A stretch of 64,000 nucleotides of DNA from contig SWDS01000008.1 of the NCBI GenBank assembly GCA_005116745.1, forward strand, positions 67,148-131,147, in the 5' to 3' direction. The stretch comes from Nitrospira sp. (GTDB lineage Bacteria; Nitrospirota; Nitrospiria; Nitrospirales; Nitrospiraceae). Shown in pieces: positions 1 to 9,457 of the stretch; within the stretch, counting starts at the first letter, position 1; each line of letters begins with the position of its first letter. The notes beneath the pieces are model-generated. The model was not told the DNA's origin. It searched no databases and saw only the letters and a program-made list of their open reading frames with translations. The position numbers and the translations under genes were made by a program.

Positions 1-169
1 CATCATGATGATGTGGTTATAGTTTTCTACTTTACGTTACTCAGAGTACCTTAAAAGAATGCGGTCGGAATATAGCTGACGTCCACCACACTGTCAAGAT
101 ATTTCCCATGAAAAATCTCCAAACGAGTGTCGTGCAACTCAGCGAGAAATTTAACGGATGCTACGACCA
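1..169. other. Window edge, no gene recognised
   Basis: This stretch lies downstream of ccmI (minus strand) and runs to the window edge. I see no open frame with recognisable content, no RNA gene and no convincing terminator hairpin with a T tract. Confidence 0.4.
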
Positions 170-1465
170 CTACGGGCGCTCTCGGTCAATAATGATAGTA
201 ATGTTTTCCGTCCCTGGCTTAATCGGCTGACTCATCCCTTCCAGATCACCACTTCCAGGCATTGCTTGTCCAGATTTCGACAATCGGGCCACGATGACCA
301 CTGTATCGATGTCCGACAGCTTTCGAGATGGCATAGGACTTGTCGAGTCATCGAGCCGGAAGGTGAAGGGTAAATCGTTCTTCGATGCCCGCACGATCGA
401 CACCGGCATTGGTGGACCGGCCACATCTTTCGCAAAAACAAAGAGTGTATCCGGAAGTGTTTTGCCGGCCAGGCTCGGCCCCAACACCACTTTTCCTGTA
501 ATCGCGCGCGACGCACCGGCCTTTTTGACCGGAGGATGATCAGACGGCATAGCCGATGAAGCCGCAGGAGCATTCGCCGCGGCCATCATTGGAGCACCAC
601 CCATCCGCCGTTTCGCGTCGTCGATAGCGGCCGAGATTTGCTCGGTAAATTCCGGTTCGGAATCGGGAGGCAAGTTCGCGCGCGCCCGTTCCCAATCTTT
701 GACGGCAAGAACGAAATCCTTACGATTATAGGCCACGGTGCCTGCCAGCATCAGAGCCTTCACGTGATTGGGATCAACCTTCAAAGCCTTGTCGATCAAC
801 GTCTCCGGTTTGCCTTCGAGCTTGCGCCCCTGGTGAACTGCAAGCGCATCGGCATAATCAGCAAGCATATCCGCATTGTTGGGATTCAGCTTGATAGCCT
901 TCTCGAAAGTCGGAACGGCATCAGCATACCGCTCCATGGCCATATAAGAGCGCGCCAGCATGGTCAAGCCTGTCGCATCATTGGGATTCTGCTCCAGCTT
1001 CTTTTTGAGCTTCTCGACCATCGCATTGAGCCCCTCGGTCATTTGGCGCTCATTGTCGGCACCGCCCTGAGCCGACATCGGTGACGCCGTCGGGTGCGTC
1101 ATCGCGGCTGGATTGCCCAATGTCCAATAGAGCACGCCACTGGCTGCCGGAATGGCCAACACTAACGACAGTGCGACAAGCCGAATATTCACGAGCCCTC
1201 CGGACATCATCGATGATGTTTCGGTCGAACCAGTCTCCTCCAACACCCGGCGCTCTAGCTCATGTCGAGCCGTCTGATACTGGTCATCCGTCAACAGCCC
1301 GTTGGTGAGATCTTGTTCAAGCTCAGCGAATTGCTGTCGATACACCGGTAACGTTTTTTCCTGTTCATTAGTCAGTTGCGTTGGGCGCTTCAACAACGGG
1401 CGCACGATTAATCCCAGGACGGATACGGTCATGGCGGACACAATCGCCCAGAATGTCACGGTCAT
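170..1465 (-). CDS. ccmI: Cytochrome c maturation protein CcmI (TPR)
   Basis: Membrane-anchored chaperone that holds apocytochrome c for heme ligation by CcmF/CcmH in System I. The 431-residue product has a membrane helix at about residues 3-22, a heptad-like cytoplasmic segment containing the family-typical LLTDDQYQTARHELERRVL, a second helix at about 91-115, TPR repeats at about 165-285 (LARSYMAMERYADAVPTFEKA is the clearest) and a C-terminal beta-rich domain. This is the full two-part CcmI/CycH layout. It is the last gene of the ccm operon; its ATG overlaps the ccmH stop by 4 bp, which suggests translational coupling. Confidence 0.93.
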   Translation of the reverse strand: MTVTFWAIVSAMTVSVLGLIVRPLLKRPTQLTNEQEKTLPVYRQQFAELEQDLTNGLLTDDQYQTARHELERRVLEETGSTETSSMMSGGLVNIRLVALSLVLAIPAASGVLYWTLGNPAAMTHPTASPMSAQGGADNERQMTEGLNAMVEKLKKKLEQNPNDATGLTMLARSYMAMERYADAVPTFEKAIKLNPNNADMLADYADALAVHQGRKLEGKPETLIDKALKVDPNHVKALMLAGTVAYNRKDFVLAVKDWERARANLPPDSEPEFTEQISAAIDDAKRRMGGAPMMAAANAPAASSAMPSDHPPVKKAGASRAITGKVVLGPSLAGKTLPDTLFVFAKDVAGPPMPVSIVRASKNDLPFTFRLDDSTSPMPSRKLSDIDTVVIVARLSKSGQAMPGSGDLEGMSQPIKPGTENITIIIDRERP

Positions 1466-1923
1466 GATCGTTTCTCTCCTTCTGCCAAGAGTTGTTCAAC
1501 TCGTCGATGTTCTTCATCCGTCACCGACACTTCGACCACCGTACGTGACCGGCGCCGCAACGTCATAACCAGCGCCGTCACCCCGATCGCCATTAAGACA
1601 AACGGGCCAAGCCACAGCAGCGTGGTCGTGGCTTTTAACGGCGGTCGATACAGCACAAAGTCTCCGTATCGCGACACAAGAAACTCGATGATCTCCGGGT
1701 CGCTCATATTCTTGGCGATCATCTCTCGAACTTCCCGACGCAGGTCTTCTGCCAGTGGAGCGCTCGAGTCGGCCAAGGTTTGATTTTGACAGACCAGACA
1801 TCGCAGCTCGACGGCGAGATGCTTGAGTCGTGCCTCGGCGACGGGATCATCGGTCAATGGCCTGGCTTCCCCAGCCCACGCCGACCCGGATACACACAAT
1901 ATGATGAGCATCAACCATTTCAT
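1462..1923 (-). CDS. ccmH: Cytochrome c maturation protein CcmH (thiol oxidoreductase)
   Basis: Periplasmic-facing thioredoxin-like subunit that reduces apocytochrome CXXCH cysteines before heme attachment. Residues 1-17 form a signal peptide ending SAWA. The redox motif RCLVCQNQ sits at about residues 41-48 in the typical LRCLVCQNQTLADS context, and a single membrane helix lies at about 103-123, followed by a short cytoplasmic tail. The 153-residue length is normal for the short CcmH form whose TPR part is a separate CcmI, as here. It overlaps both ccmG and ccmI by 4 bp. Confidence 0.95.
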   Translation of the reverse strand: MKWLMLIILCVSGSAWAGEARPLTDDPVAEARLKHLAVELRCLVCQNQTLADSSAPLAEDLRREVREMIAKNMSDPEIIEFLVSRYGDFVLYRPPLKATTTLLWLGPFVLMAIGVTALVMTLRRRSRTVVEVSVTDEEHRRVEQLLAEGEKRS

Positions 1924-2447
1924 TCGGATTCAAGCTGCTTCACAAGTGGGATAATTTTTTGGGCGACCGTGTCAGGATTCAACGGCCCGATCTGCTTATA
2001 ACGAATCACGCCCTGCTTGTCGATGACGTACGTTTCAGGAACTCCGTAGACTCCAAAATTGATGCCGACTCGTCCAGCCTCATCCACCCCGACAATCGGG
2101 TAGGGATTGCCCCATCGCCTGAGCCAGGTCATGGCTTCGTCCTGCTGATCCTTATAATCCATGCCATAGATCGGCACCTCACCGGACTTGGCCAGCTCCA
2201 TCAACACCGGATGCTCGGTCTTACATCCGTTGCACCACGAAGCCCAAAAATTAAGCAGCCACACCTTCCCTTTCAGGTCTGCCGGAGACAACACTTTCTC
2301 ACGATCATAGAGCTGCGGCTGGGAAAAATGCGGTACAGCCTTCCCCACCAACGGAGACGGAATTTCGCGCGGGTTGAGCGTGAGTCCGATGCCCAGAAAA
2401 CCAACGACCACGACAAAGATAGACAACGGCAGAAGAAACCGATTCAT
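1920..2447 (-). CDS. ccmG: Thiol:disulfide interchange protein CcmG/DsbE
   Basis: Membrane-tethered thioredoxin that keeps the heme-binding cysteines of apocytochromes, or CcmH, reduced. The N-terminal anchor spans about residues 5-24. The thioredoxin fold follows with the active site WCNGC at residues 71-75 inside NFWASWCNGCKTEHP, and the cis-Pro region reads GVYGVPETYVID, the GVPE signature of the DsbE/CcmG family. Length 175 is typical. ATG/stop overlaps of 4 bp with ccmF upstream and ccmH downstream place it inside the operon. Confidence 0.95.
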   Translation of the reverse strand: MNRFLLPLSIFVVVVGFLGIGLTLNPREIPSPLVGKAVPHFSQPQLYDREKVLSPADLKGKVWLLNFWASWCNGCKTEHPVLMELAKSGEVPIYGMDYKDQQDEAMTWLRRWGNPYPIVGVDEAGRVGINFGVYGVPETYVIDKQGVIRYKQIGPLNPDTVAQKIIPLVKQLESE

Positions 2448-4435
2448 GCCACTTTTCGCCTAGCCGTTCGCGTGGGTACAGGCACAACCGGTTCTTGCTT
2501 GCGCCATGCCAATCGATACCGGCGATCACTGATGGCCAGTGCGCCGCCCAACGCCATGATAAAACACCCGCCCCAGATCCAATCGATAAACGGCTTATGA
2601 TAGAGCCTCACACTCCAAGCCCCGTCGTCGATCGGCTCTCCCAATGACACGTAGAGGTCACGCAAGAACCCCGGATCAATGGCCGCTTCGGTCATGATTT
2701 GATTCTGAACGGGATACCGTCGTTTCTCCGGGTACAGAACCGTCGTTTCACGGCCATCATAGCTCACACGGAACGTCCCACGAGCTGCCGTATAATTTGG
2801 CCCAACCACATCCTGAGTCCCATCGAATCGGAACGTATAGTCGCCAATACTTGCCGTCTCACCCACATTCATCCGCACATCCTTCTCAGATTCGAAGCCT
2901 TTCACCATCGTCACGCCGACGATAAAGACCGCAATCCCACAGTGCGCTACGAGCATCCCCCAGTATGATCTGGGCACCGAAGCCAAACGTTCGACGAGAC
3001 TATTCCCGTTCACATGCGCCAACCGTTCACGCAGCCCAATCGCGGACGTCGTCACAATCCAAATCGCCAACAAGAGGCCGAGGCTCAGCAGGGGCGTCCA
3101 GTTCCCCAGGACTATCGGTAACGTGAGTGCAGAAACAAGACTGACCCCGAATGCCCACTTCAACCGCTTCGCCAAATCAGGCACACTCGCCTTCTTCCAT
3201 TGAGCCAGCGGGCCGATTCCCATTAAAAATATGGCCGGAACCATTAATGGCACGAAGACGGAATCGAAGTACGGAGGTCCGACAGAAATTTTCCCGAGAT
3301 CCAACGCGTCTAAAAACAAAGGGTAGAGTGTGCCTAACAGCACCGAGCCCATCGCGGCAACCAATAACACGTTGTTGGCTAACAGCATGCCTTCTCTCGA
3401 CAACATCGCGAAGCTGCCACCCAACCCAACTTTTGGAGCGCGCCACGCATACAAGGCCAACGACCCACCGATGACGATCGCCAAAAAGACTAGGATGAAG
3501 AGACCTCGCTTCGGATCGGTGGCAAACGCATGCACGGAGGTCAACACACCCGAACGGACAAGAAACGTCCCAAGGAGACTCAATGAAAAGGCCATGATGG
3601 CGAGCAAGACCGTCCACACCTTGAACCCGCCACGTTTATCGGTCACAGCCAATGAATGCACCAACGCGGTTCCAGCTAACCACGGCATAAACGAGGCGTT
3701 TTCAACCGGATCCCAGAACCACCACCCACCCCATCCGAGTTCGTAGTAGGCCCAGCCGCTTCCCATCGCAATACCGACCGTCAAAAAACACCAGGCAACC
3801 GTCGTCCAGGGGCGAGACCAACGGGCCCAGGCTGCATCAAGGTTCCCTCCCAACAACGCCGCGATGGCAAACGCGAAGGCAACCGAGAAACCGACATAGC
3901 CCATATAGAGCATCGGCGGATGGATCACCATGCCAGGGTCTTGCAAGAGCGGATTCAGATCACGCCCATCGGGAGCCGCAGGAATCAGCCGTTCGAACGG
4001 ATTGGACACGCTCAACATGAACAGGAGGAACCCCACGCTCACCAAACCCATAACCCCAAGAATCCGGGAACGTGTGGCTTCTGGAAGATGGGAAGAGAAG
4101 AGCGTGACCGCAAACATCCAGATGGTCAGGATGAAGGTCCACAAGAGCAGGGATCCTTCATGCGCACCCCAGATGGCAGCCAGACGATAGTGAAGGGGCA
4201 ATTGCGAGTTGGAAGTCGCCGCGACATACAACACGGAAAAATCCTTGTCTGCGAAGGCATAGGCCAGGCAGCCGAACGCAGTGAGGACCAAGAGGAATTG
4301 GGTGCGCGCCGCCGGCTTCGCCACAGACATCAGCGCGGAGTTGCCGACCGCCGCACCGTAGATCGGGAGAATCCCCTGTACAAGCGCGACGCAGAGCGCG
4401 AGAATCAAGGCAAAATGACCGATTTCTGGAATCAT
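2444..4435 (-). CDS. ccmF: Heme lyase subunit CcmF
   Basis: Large integral membrane protein of the cytochrome c synthetase; it accepts heme from CcmE and attaches it to apocytochrome c. The 663 residues contain about 14 or 15 hydrophobic segments and the WWD heme-handling domain [15 protein letters not shown] near residue 235, followed by a conserved HS pair ([16 protein letters not shown]). The periplasmic domain near residues 520-610 carries the usual [18 protein letters not shown] region. Length and motif order are those of a complete CcmF. The start overlaps the ccmE stop by 4 bp. Confidence 0.97.
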   Translation of the reverse strand: MIPEIGHFALILALCVALVQGILPIYGAAVGNSALMSVAKPAARTQFLLVLTAFGCLAYAFADKDFSVLYVAATSNSQLPLHYRLAAIWGAHEGSLLLWTFILTIWMFAVTLFSSHLPEATRSRILGVMGLVSVGFLLFMLSVSNPFERLIPAAPDGRDLNPLLQDPGMVIHPPMLYMGYVGFSVAFAFAIAALLGGNLDAAWARWSRPWTTVAWCFLTVGIAMGSGWAYYELGWGGWWFWDPVENASFMPWLAGTALVHSLAVTDKRGGFKVWTVLLAIMAFSLSLLGTFLVRSGVLTSVHAFATDPKRGLFILVFLAIVIGGSLALYAWRAPKVGLGGSFAMLSREGMLLANNVLLVAAMGSVLLGTLYPLFLDALDLGKISVGPPYFDSVFVPLMVPAIFLMGIGPLAQWKKASVPDLAKRLKWAFGVSLVSALTLPIVLGNWTPLLSLGLLLAIWIVTTSAIGLRERLAHVNGNSLVERLASVPRSYWGMLVAHCGIAVFIVGVTMVKGFESEKDVRMNVGETASIGDYTFRFDGTQDVVGPNYTAARGTFRVSYDGRETTVLYPEKRRYPVQNQIMTEAAIDPGFLRDLYVSLGEPIDDGAWSVRLYHKPFIDWIWGGCFIMALGGALAISDRRYRLAWRKQEPVVPVPTRTARRKVA

Positions 4436-4914
4436 AGCGACCCTTTTCTACCATCAGGAACAACAAGTGATTTGCTTTGCTGGGCACCGGAGGCCTTAGC
4501 CTTCGCCAGCGCATCCGCCACTTCTGGGGGCATGTAATTTTCATCGTGTTTTGCGAGGACTTCGCTGGCGACAAACGTGCCGTCGACACCCAATTGCCCT
4601 TGCGCAACGGCTCCCTTCCCTTCCTTGAATAGGTCGGGGAGAATCCCTTTGTACGTGACCGACACGCGCTTCGCGGTATCGGTCACGGTAAAATGGACGG
4701 TCAACCCATCATTCTCACGAACGAGGCTGCCGTCTTCAACCATCCCACCGATCCGGAAGCTACGCCCGTGCGGGGCTTCTCCGCTGACGACTTGCGTGGG
4801 GGTGAAAAAGAACACGAGATTGCTCTGGAAGGCGTTTAAGATCAGCACGGTCGCCACACCCAAGACAACCAACCCCAGACCAATAAAGGCAAAACGTTTA
4901 TGCCGTGGTTTCAT
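4432..4914 (-). CDS. ccmE: Heme chaperone CcmE
   Basis: Periplasmic, membrane-anchored OB-fold protein that binds heme covalently through a histidine and carries it from CcmC to CcmF. One helix covers about residues 8-27. The heme-binding motif is [12 protein letters not shown] with the histidine at residue 123. The region [18 protein letters not shown] is the usual first half of the OB fold. Length 160 is normal. The start lies inside the 3' end of ccmD (17-bp overlap) and the stop overlaps ccmF by 4 bp. Confidence 0.97.
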   Translation of the reverse strand: MKPRHKRFAFIGLGLVVLGVATVLILNAFQSNLVFFFTPTQVVSGEAPHGRSFRIGGMVEDGSLVRENDGLTVHFTVTDTAKRVSVTYKGILPDLFKEGKGAVAQGQLGVDGTFVASEVLAKHDENYMPPEVADALAKAKASGAQQSKSLVVPDGRKGSL

Positions 4915-5083
4915 CGGTGTCTCCTAATAACCCGGCGCGCTGTTCGGCGCGCGCCGCAGCCCGTCGGCGCCACAAAGCCAGCACTTCCCACCCCATACAG
5001 AGCGCCGTGGCGATAAACGAGGTCCACACATACAGCCCATATCCGCCCATCGCAAAAAATTCAGACGCGCTCCCCCACTGCAT
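4898..5083 (-). CDS. ccmD: Heme exporter small subunit CcmD
   Basis: Sixty-one-residue single-span protein that stabilises holo-CcmE release from CcmABC. It has the usual layout: short N-terminus with [11 protein letters not shown], one membrane helix at about residues 16-37, then a basic cytoplasmic tail ([13 protein letters not shown]). Small CcmD proteins are often missed in annotation; position between ccmC and ccmE makes the call firm. Its ATG overlaps the ccmC stop by one base, and its 3' end overlaps ccmE. Confidence 0.88.
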   Translation of the reverse strand: MQWGSASEFFAMGGYGLYVWTSFIATALCMGWEVLALWRRRAAARAEQRAGLLGDTDETTA

Positions 5084-5832
5084 CAGCGAACCTCCGCCAC
5101 TTCCTGACTCACCGCCGGTTTCTCATCCCAGACCGGTAGCGAGTCCCGCTCGACCACGATGCATCGCACGCGGGCGAGAACGACGGCAATGCTATAGAGC
5201 CAGAACGCGACCGTCATGATGAGCATCGCCATCAACATGGTCGCCGCCATTTTCGACCCCGTCGACATGCTGACTGAGGCGCCTTGGTGCAAGGTGTTCC
5301 ACCATTGTACCGAAAAATAGATGATCGGCACATTGACGACTCCGACCAACGAAAAGACCGCACTTGACCGGTCGGCGCGACGCATGTCATCGATCGACGT
5401 CCGCAAGAGCATGACCCCCGCATACTGGAATAAGAGGATAAGCTCCGAGGTCAGTCTGGCATCCCACACCCACCAGGCACCCCATGTCGGTTTCCCCCAC
5501 ATCGCTCCAGTCAGCAACGCCAAGAACGTAAACATGGCTCCAGTAGGCGCAATCGCCTGCGCCATCATAAAAGACAATCGGGCATTGAGTCCCATTCCAA
5601 TACCGGCCCAGACAGCCATGACCACATAGAGAAACATGGACATCCAGGCTGCGGGAACGTGAACAAAGATGATCCGGTACGATTCTCCCTGCTGAAAATC
5701 AGTCGGCGCAACGAAGAACCCCATATAGAGCCCGACCCCCATTAGCGCCACCGCAATAACCGCGAACCAGGGGATCAGTCGACCTGCTAGGGGATAAAAG
5801 GCTTGTGGTGCCGAATACTTCGACCAATTCAC
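5083..5832 (-). CDS. ccmC: Heme exporter protein CcmC
   Basis: Six-span membrane protein that attaches heme to CcmE at the outer face of the membrane. The WWD signature is seen as WGAWWVWDARLTSELIL near residue 115, and flanking histidines are present in FVHVPAAWMS (about residue 58) and WWNTLHQG (about residue 180), as expected for the axial heme ligands. Length 249 is typical. It follows ccmB after 15 bp and is directly joined to ccmD. Confidence 0.96.
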   Translation of the reverse strand: MNWSKYSAPQAFYPLAGRLIPWFAVIAVALMGVGLYMGFFVAPTDFQQGESYRIIFVHVPAAWMSMFLYVVMAVWAGIGMGLNARLSFMMAQAIAPTGAMFTFLALLTGAMWGKPTWGAWWVWDARLTSELILLFQYAGVMLLRTSIDDMRRADRSSAVFSLVGVVNVPIIYFSVQWWNTLHQGASVSMSTGSKMAATMLMAMLIMTVAFWLYSIAVVLARVRCIVVERDSLPVWDEKPAVSQEVAEVR

Positions 5833-5847
5833 GGTGATGAGATCCTT

Positions 5848-6531
5848 CTATTCCAACGCAATACGTATCGCCGCTGCCGTGGCCCAGGGCGCCAGAAAGA
5901 GCGAGAGCACCAGACTGGCCCCAAGGAGCGACAGATTTGCTTCGCCGCCGACTCCAGCCATACTACCGGTGACAGCGCCGGCCCCAAAGATCAATACTGG
6001 AACATAGAGTGGAAGCACCAGGAGGGCAACCAGTAGACCACTCCCCCGCACGCCAAGGACCAACGCGGCACCGATCGCACCAATCATACTCAACGTCGGC
6101 GTCCCAAGCAAGAGCGACAACGCCAACACTCCCAGGGGTTCTCCATCCAAGCCGAATTGGAGGCCGAGGAGCGGCGAGAGCAGTACCACGGGTAACCCGG
6201 AAATCAGCCAATGCGCGAAAACCTTTCCGGCCACCAGGACCGCCAAAGGCTGGGGAACCAAGACCATCTGTTCGAGGGACCCGTCCACATAATCCGCTGT
6301 AAATACTCGTGAAAGCGACAATAAACAAGCCAACAAGGCCGCGACCCACAGCACGCCGGGGCCGATCGTTTTCAACACCGCCGGCTCCGGACCGACGCCC
6401 AGGGGAAAGAGGCTGGCCACGATAACGAGAAAGAACACCGACATCGCCGCATCTGAACGACGCCGCATCGCAAGCAAGAGATCCCGCTTGACGATGCCAC
6501 TGACGGCCTCCCACATACTGGAGCGGTTCAT
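5848..6531 (-). CDS. ccmB: Heme exporter protein CcmB
   Basis: Membrane subunit of the CcmABC ABC complex that drives release of heme-loaded CcmE. The 227 residues are almost entirely hydrophobic, with six predicted spans, and include the family segment DYVDGSLEQMVLVPQPLAVLV and the C-terminal LFLAPWATAAAIRIALE. Overlaps ccmA by 4 bp. Nothing unusual is seen. Confidence 0.95.
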   Translation of the reverse strand: MNRSSMWEAVSGIVKRDLLLAMRRRSDAAMSVFFLVIVASLFPLGVGPEPAVLKTIGPGVLWVAALLACLLSLSRVFTADYVDGSLEQMVLVPQPLAVLVAGKVFAHWLISGLPVVLLSPLLGLQFGLDGEPLGVLALSLLLGTPTLSMIGAIGAALVLGVRGSGLLVALLVLPLYVPVLIFGAGAVTGSMAGVGGEANLSLLGASLVLSLFLAPWATAAAIRIALE

Positions 6532-7148
6532 CCAACCAGCCTCAGGTGTTGCAGCCGCTCTGCGGGAAGCGCGACCTCTTGGTGCGTGACCAAGACCGCC
6601 AGTCCTCCACGTTGCACATGCGCAAGCAGCCGCTGCGTCACCACATTCGTCGAGGCCGCGTCGAGAGACGTGAACGGTTCATCCAACAGCCACAGGGGGC
6701 GCGTGGAGAGCCAGAGCCGCGCCAGGGTGACACGGCGCTTCTGGCCTTGCGAGAGCACCTTGGACGGCAAATGATGAATGGGGCGCTTCAGCCCGATCGC
6801 CTCCAAGGCTTCCTTTGCTCCGTTGTTGGAACAAGGTTCCCCGGCCAGAGACGTGGCACTCATCAGATTTTCCAACGGAGTCAGATCGTCCTTGATCCCG
6901 TTCAGATGCCCAAGATACGTCAGTTGCCCCGCATAGAGTTCTTTGAGTTGATGGATATCCTGACCATCCCAGAGAACTGAACCTTCCTCCGGGGGCAATA
7001 GGCTGGAGAAAATCCGAAGCAGGCTTGTTTTTCCACTGCCGTTCTCACCCACCACAGCCAACAGGGTTCCCGGCTCAACCTTGACATTGAGATCTGAAAA
7101 CAGCCGACGTTCACCTCGACGGCAACTGAGTCCAACAGCTTGCAACAT
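6528..7148 (-). CDS. ccmA: Heme exporter ATP-binding protein CcmA
   Basis: ATPase of the CcmABC complex. At 206 residues it is a minimal ABC domain: Walker A GENGSGKTS at 34-42, signature LSQGQKRRVTLARLW in the second half, Walker B LWLLDEPFTSLD and a switch histidine in LVTHQE. These are the usual CcmA features, including the short length. It is the first gene of the ccm operon; 176 bp separate it from the divergent DUF1269 gene, so the operon promoter must lie there. I could not pick out a convincing -35/-10 pair. Confidence 0.95.
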   Translation of the reverse strand: MLQAVGLSCRRGERRLFSDLNVKVEPGTLLAVVGENGSGKTSLLRIFSSLLPPEEGSVLWDGQDIHQLKELYAGQLTYLGHLNGIKDDLTPLENLMSATSLAGEPCSNNGAKEALEAIGLKRPIHHLPSKVLSQGQKRRVTLARLWLSTRPLWLLDEPFTSLDAASTNVVTQRLLAHVQRGGLAVLVTHQEVALPAERLQHLRLVG

Positions 7149-7324
7149 AAGGGCTACTCAACAGGAAAAGATCGAGAGTAAGGGAACAGAGCGTGGAAAA
7201 ACAAGGGGCACAAAGCTCAGCTTGCACTCGGTATGATTGGCCTAGTAACTTGTGCCCGTCCTAGCAGCTGGAGCAGCTGCCAGGGTGAATACTGTGGGAT
7301 CTCTATCGCTAAAGGAGCTGGATC

Positions 7325-7876
7325 ATGAGCCAACTGGTGTGTATCGCTTTTAAGGACTCGAGCACGGCCGATCGGGTGCTGAACGAACTTCGGGCCATGG
7401 AAACTGACTATATCCTCGACCTGGAAGACGCGGTCATCGTCGTCCGCGATTTGGATGGGAAAGTCCATCTGAAGCAGTGTGTCGATGTGTTCGGCGGTGC
7501 GACCACACATGGTGTGTCGCTCGGCGTGTTGTGGGGAGGGCTGATGGGGTTGCTCTTTATGAACCCCTTGGCTGGCCTGATCGGCAGCCTCGCCGGCGGG
7601 GCGGGGGCCGGAGCCGTGACCACTGCAGCCAGTGAGTTTGGGTTATTGAGCGACTATGGGATTCCGGATAATTTCATCAAGGAATTGGGCAGCACGATCA
7701 AACGGGGCACCTCAGCCATCTTCTTGTTGATTCGCAGCGTTGACGAAGACAAGGTGCTGGCCAGGATTTCACCACACGAAGGAACGATTCTCAAGACGTC
7801 ACTCAGTAAGGAGCATGAGGAGAAACTCCGGACGGCCCTCACACACGAACACAAACAAAAGATAGCCAAAGCCTAA
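7325..7876 (+). CDS. DUF1269 family membrane protein
   Basis: Protein of unknown function with the DUF1269 layout: a ferredoxin-like N-terminal domain (LVCIAFKDSSTADRVLNEL), a central glycine-rich hydrophobic hairpin (GVLWGGLMGLLFMNPLAG and GSLAGGAGAGAV) and a C-terminal charged tail. Such proteins are thought to sit at the inner membrane, but their role is not established. The start is supported by AAAGGAGC nine bases upstream. It is transcribed divergently from ccmA and convergently with the symporter gene. Confidence 0.85.
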   Translation: MSQLVCIAFKDSSTADRVLNELRAMETDYILDLEDAVIVVRDLDGKVHLKQCVDVFGGATTHGVSLGVLWGGLMGLLFMNPLAGLIGSLAGGAGAGAVTTAASEFGLLSDYGIPDNFIKELGSTIKRGTSAIFLLIRSVDEDKVLARISPHEGTILKTSLSKEHEEKLRTALTHEHKQKIAKA

Positions 7877-7891
7877 TAGTGCATCCCAGAA

Positions 7892-7931
7892 TGACGTTCG
7901 TCCTTAGCGCGCAGGCTCGGGACGAACGTCA
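7892..7931. terminator. Hairpin between convergent genes
   Basis: A perfect 12-bp inverted repeat (TGACGTTCGTCC with its complement) encloses a 16-base loop between the DUF1269 stop and the symporter stop. It is placed to end transcription from both sides, but neither flank carries a strong T tract, so it may act only partly or as an mRNA 3' stabiliser. Confidence 0.55.
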
Positions 7932-7953
7932 GGGACGCGACCTATCTTGACAT

Positions 7954-9198
7954 TCAGCCCTTCTGCTTCCCATCCAACAGACAACTGACGTTCATATCCC
8001 CCATGACGTTGATCGCCGTGCGGCAGCGATCGAGAAACCAATCCACGGTCAATAAAACTGGGATGTATTGCACAGGCAGTCCGACAGCAGTAAAGACCAT
8101 GGTCATCGTCACCAGACCAGCTTCTGGAATACCGGCGGCGCCGACCGAAGCAACAATGCTCGTCAGCACGACCAGCAGTTGCTGCTGGAAGCTCAGGTCC
8201 ATCCCGATCATTTGCGCGATGAAGAGCGCCGCCATTGCCTCGTACAGTGCGGTGCCATCATTGTTAAAATTTGCGCCGACCAGTGCTCCCATGCTGGCGG
8301 ACTGCTCGCGCAATCCCACGCGCTCCTTGAGCGCCGCGTAGGTCACCGGCATCGTGGCCGTTGAGCTGGCCGTCGAGAAGGCCATGACCAGTGCATCGCG
8401 GCCGCCGCGAATGAGATCCGCCGGACGCACCCACGAACCAAATCGGATACGGAGGAGGTAATACCCCGCCTGAATTGCGAGCGCGAGCAACACGCTTACC
8501 ACAAAGATCCCAAGCGCCTTGAACGGAGCGAAGCCTTCCGTCCCCACGATACTCGCGACAATGCCAAAGACCGCCAACGGCACAACCGCGATAATCCAGT
8601 GCAAAATCTTGATGAGCGATTCCAGGAAGAGCTCGACGAGATGTCCGACCGTTCCAAGCGACCGTTCACGTTCTTTGCGGAGGGCCATGCCAAACGCCAC
8701 GGCGATGAAGATGACACCGATCACCTTTCCATCGTCACCGAGTGGCCCCAGCAGACTCTTGGGCACATTCTCAAGAAAGAGAGCGAGCGGATTGGCGGAT
8801 TTTGCCGTTTCGTCGTGCGGAGCTGGTGGCGTCAGTCCCGCCCCTTGTCCTGGCTGAATCACGTTTGCGACGGTTAGACCAACCGTGATCGCAACCAACG
8901 TGTTGAGCAGCAACAACCGTGGCAGCCGCGCCGCAAGTGGCCCACCGAGCTGCGTCGTCATGAACGTGTGCACAATCGCCGCGAGGATCAGCGCGGGCGC
9001 GAGAGCCCCGAGGAGTCGCAACACGAGCTTCCCCGGAACCGCGAGGACCGCCGCCTCGCTTCCCAGCAGAAACCCCACCATGACGCCGAGGACCAAAGCA
9101 ATTCCAATACGCGCATAGAGCGGGACATTCTGCCACCGCGCAATCAGGCCTGTATTCGGCGTAGCAGTCGTTGCGTGATCTGAGGCCTTGTCGTCCAC
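7954..9198 (-). CDS. Dicarboxylate/amino acid:cation symporter (DAACS)
   Basis: Secondary transporter of the GltP/DctA family, taking up glutamate, aspartate or C4-dicarboxylates with sodium or protons. The 414 residues have the family core: the serine-rich hairpin AFSTASSTATMPVTYAALKE (about residues 285-304), the NNDGTALYEA segment (the NMDG-like cation site, here NNDG) and ASVGAAGIPEAGLVTMTMV (second hairpin). DWFLDRCRTAINVMGD is the substrate-binding helix, with the conserved arginine. Substrate cannot be fixed from sequence. Not in an obvious operon. Confidence 0.92.
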   Translation of the reverse strand: MDDKASDHATTATPNTGLIARWQNVPLYARIGIALVLGVMVGFLLGSEAAVLAVPGKLVLRLLGALAPALILAAIVHTFMTTQLGGPLAARLPRLLLLNTLVAITVGLTVANVIQPGQGAGLTPPAPHDETAKSANPLALFLENVPKSLLGPLGDDGKVIGVIFIAVAFGMALRKERERSLGTVGHLVELFLESLIKILHWIIAVVPLAVFGIVASIVGTEGFAPFKALGIFVVSVLLALAIQAGYYLLRIRFGSWVRPADLIRGGRDALVMAFSTASSTATMPVTYAALKERVGLREQSASMGALVGANFNNDGTALYEAMAALFIAQMIGMDLSFQQQLLVVLTSIVASVGAAGIPEAGLVTMTMVFTAVGLPVQYIPVLLTVDWFLDRCRTAINVMGDMNVSCLLDGKQKG

Positions 9199-9405
9199 CA
9201 GCTGAGACTCCTATTTTGCCCTACTCACTGTTCTCCAGTGGGAAGTGATTGCCGAATGTACCACGAAGAAGACTCTTGCTGGGTCAGATGATCGGTGTGA
9301 GGGGAAACAAAACGATGGGATCACCTCAAACTGACCCCGCTTTCGTTTCTCCCTAAATTGTCTTGAGCCCTACCCGCAAGATCGCTTACCCTACATACGA
9401 TCTAA

Positions 9406-9423
9406 GCCTGATTGATATCAGGC
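9406..9423. promoter_or_regulatory. Short palindrome upstream of the FKBP gene
   Basis: GCCTGAT and ATCAGGC flank a four-base TGAT spacer, 35 bp before the FKBP start codon. The position suits a repressor site or a 5'-UTR hairpin. No known regulator consensus is recognised. Confidence 0.3.
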
Positions 9424-9457
9424 CTATCGCAGTCATACACAAAAGAAAGGACAGCTC

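Noticed and set aside
170..7148. Long plus-strand open frames over the ccm genes
   Set aside because: They are antisense to well-conserved ccm genes in a high-GC region and have no independent support.
7206..7257. Inverted repeat GGGCACAA/TTGTGCCC between ccmA and the DUF1269 gene
   Set aside because: The 8-bp arms are 36 bases apart and match no known operator; without further copies this is close to chance.
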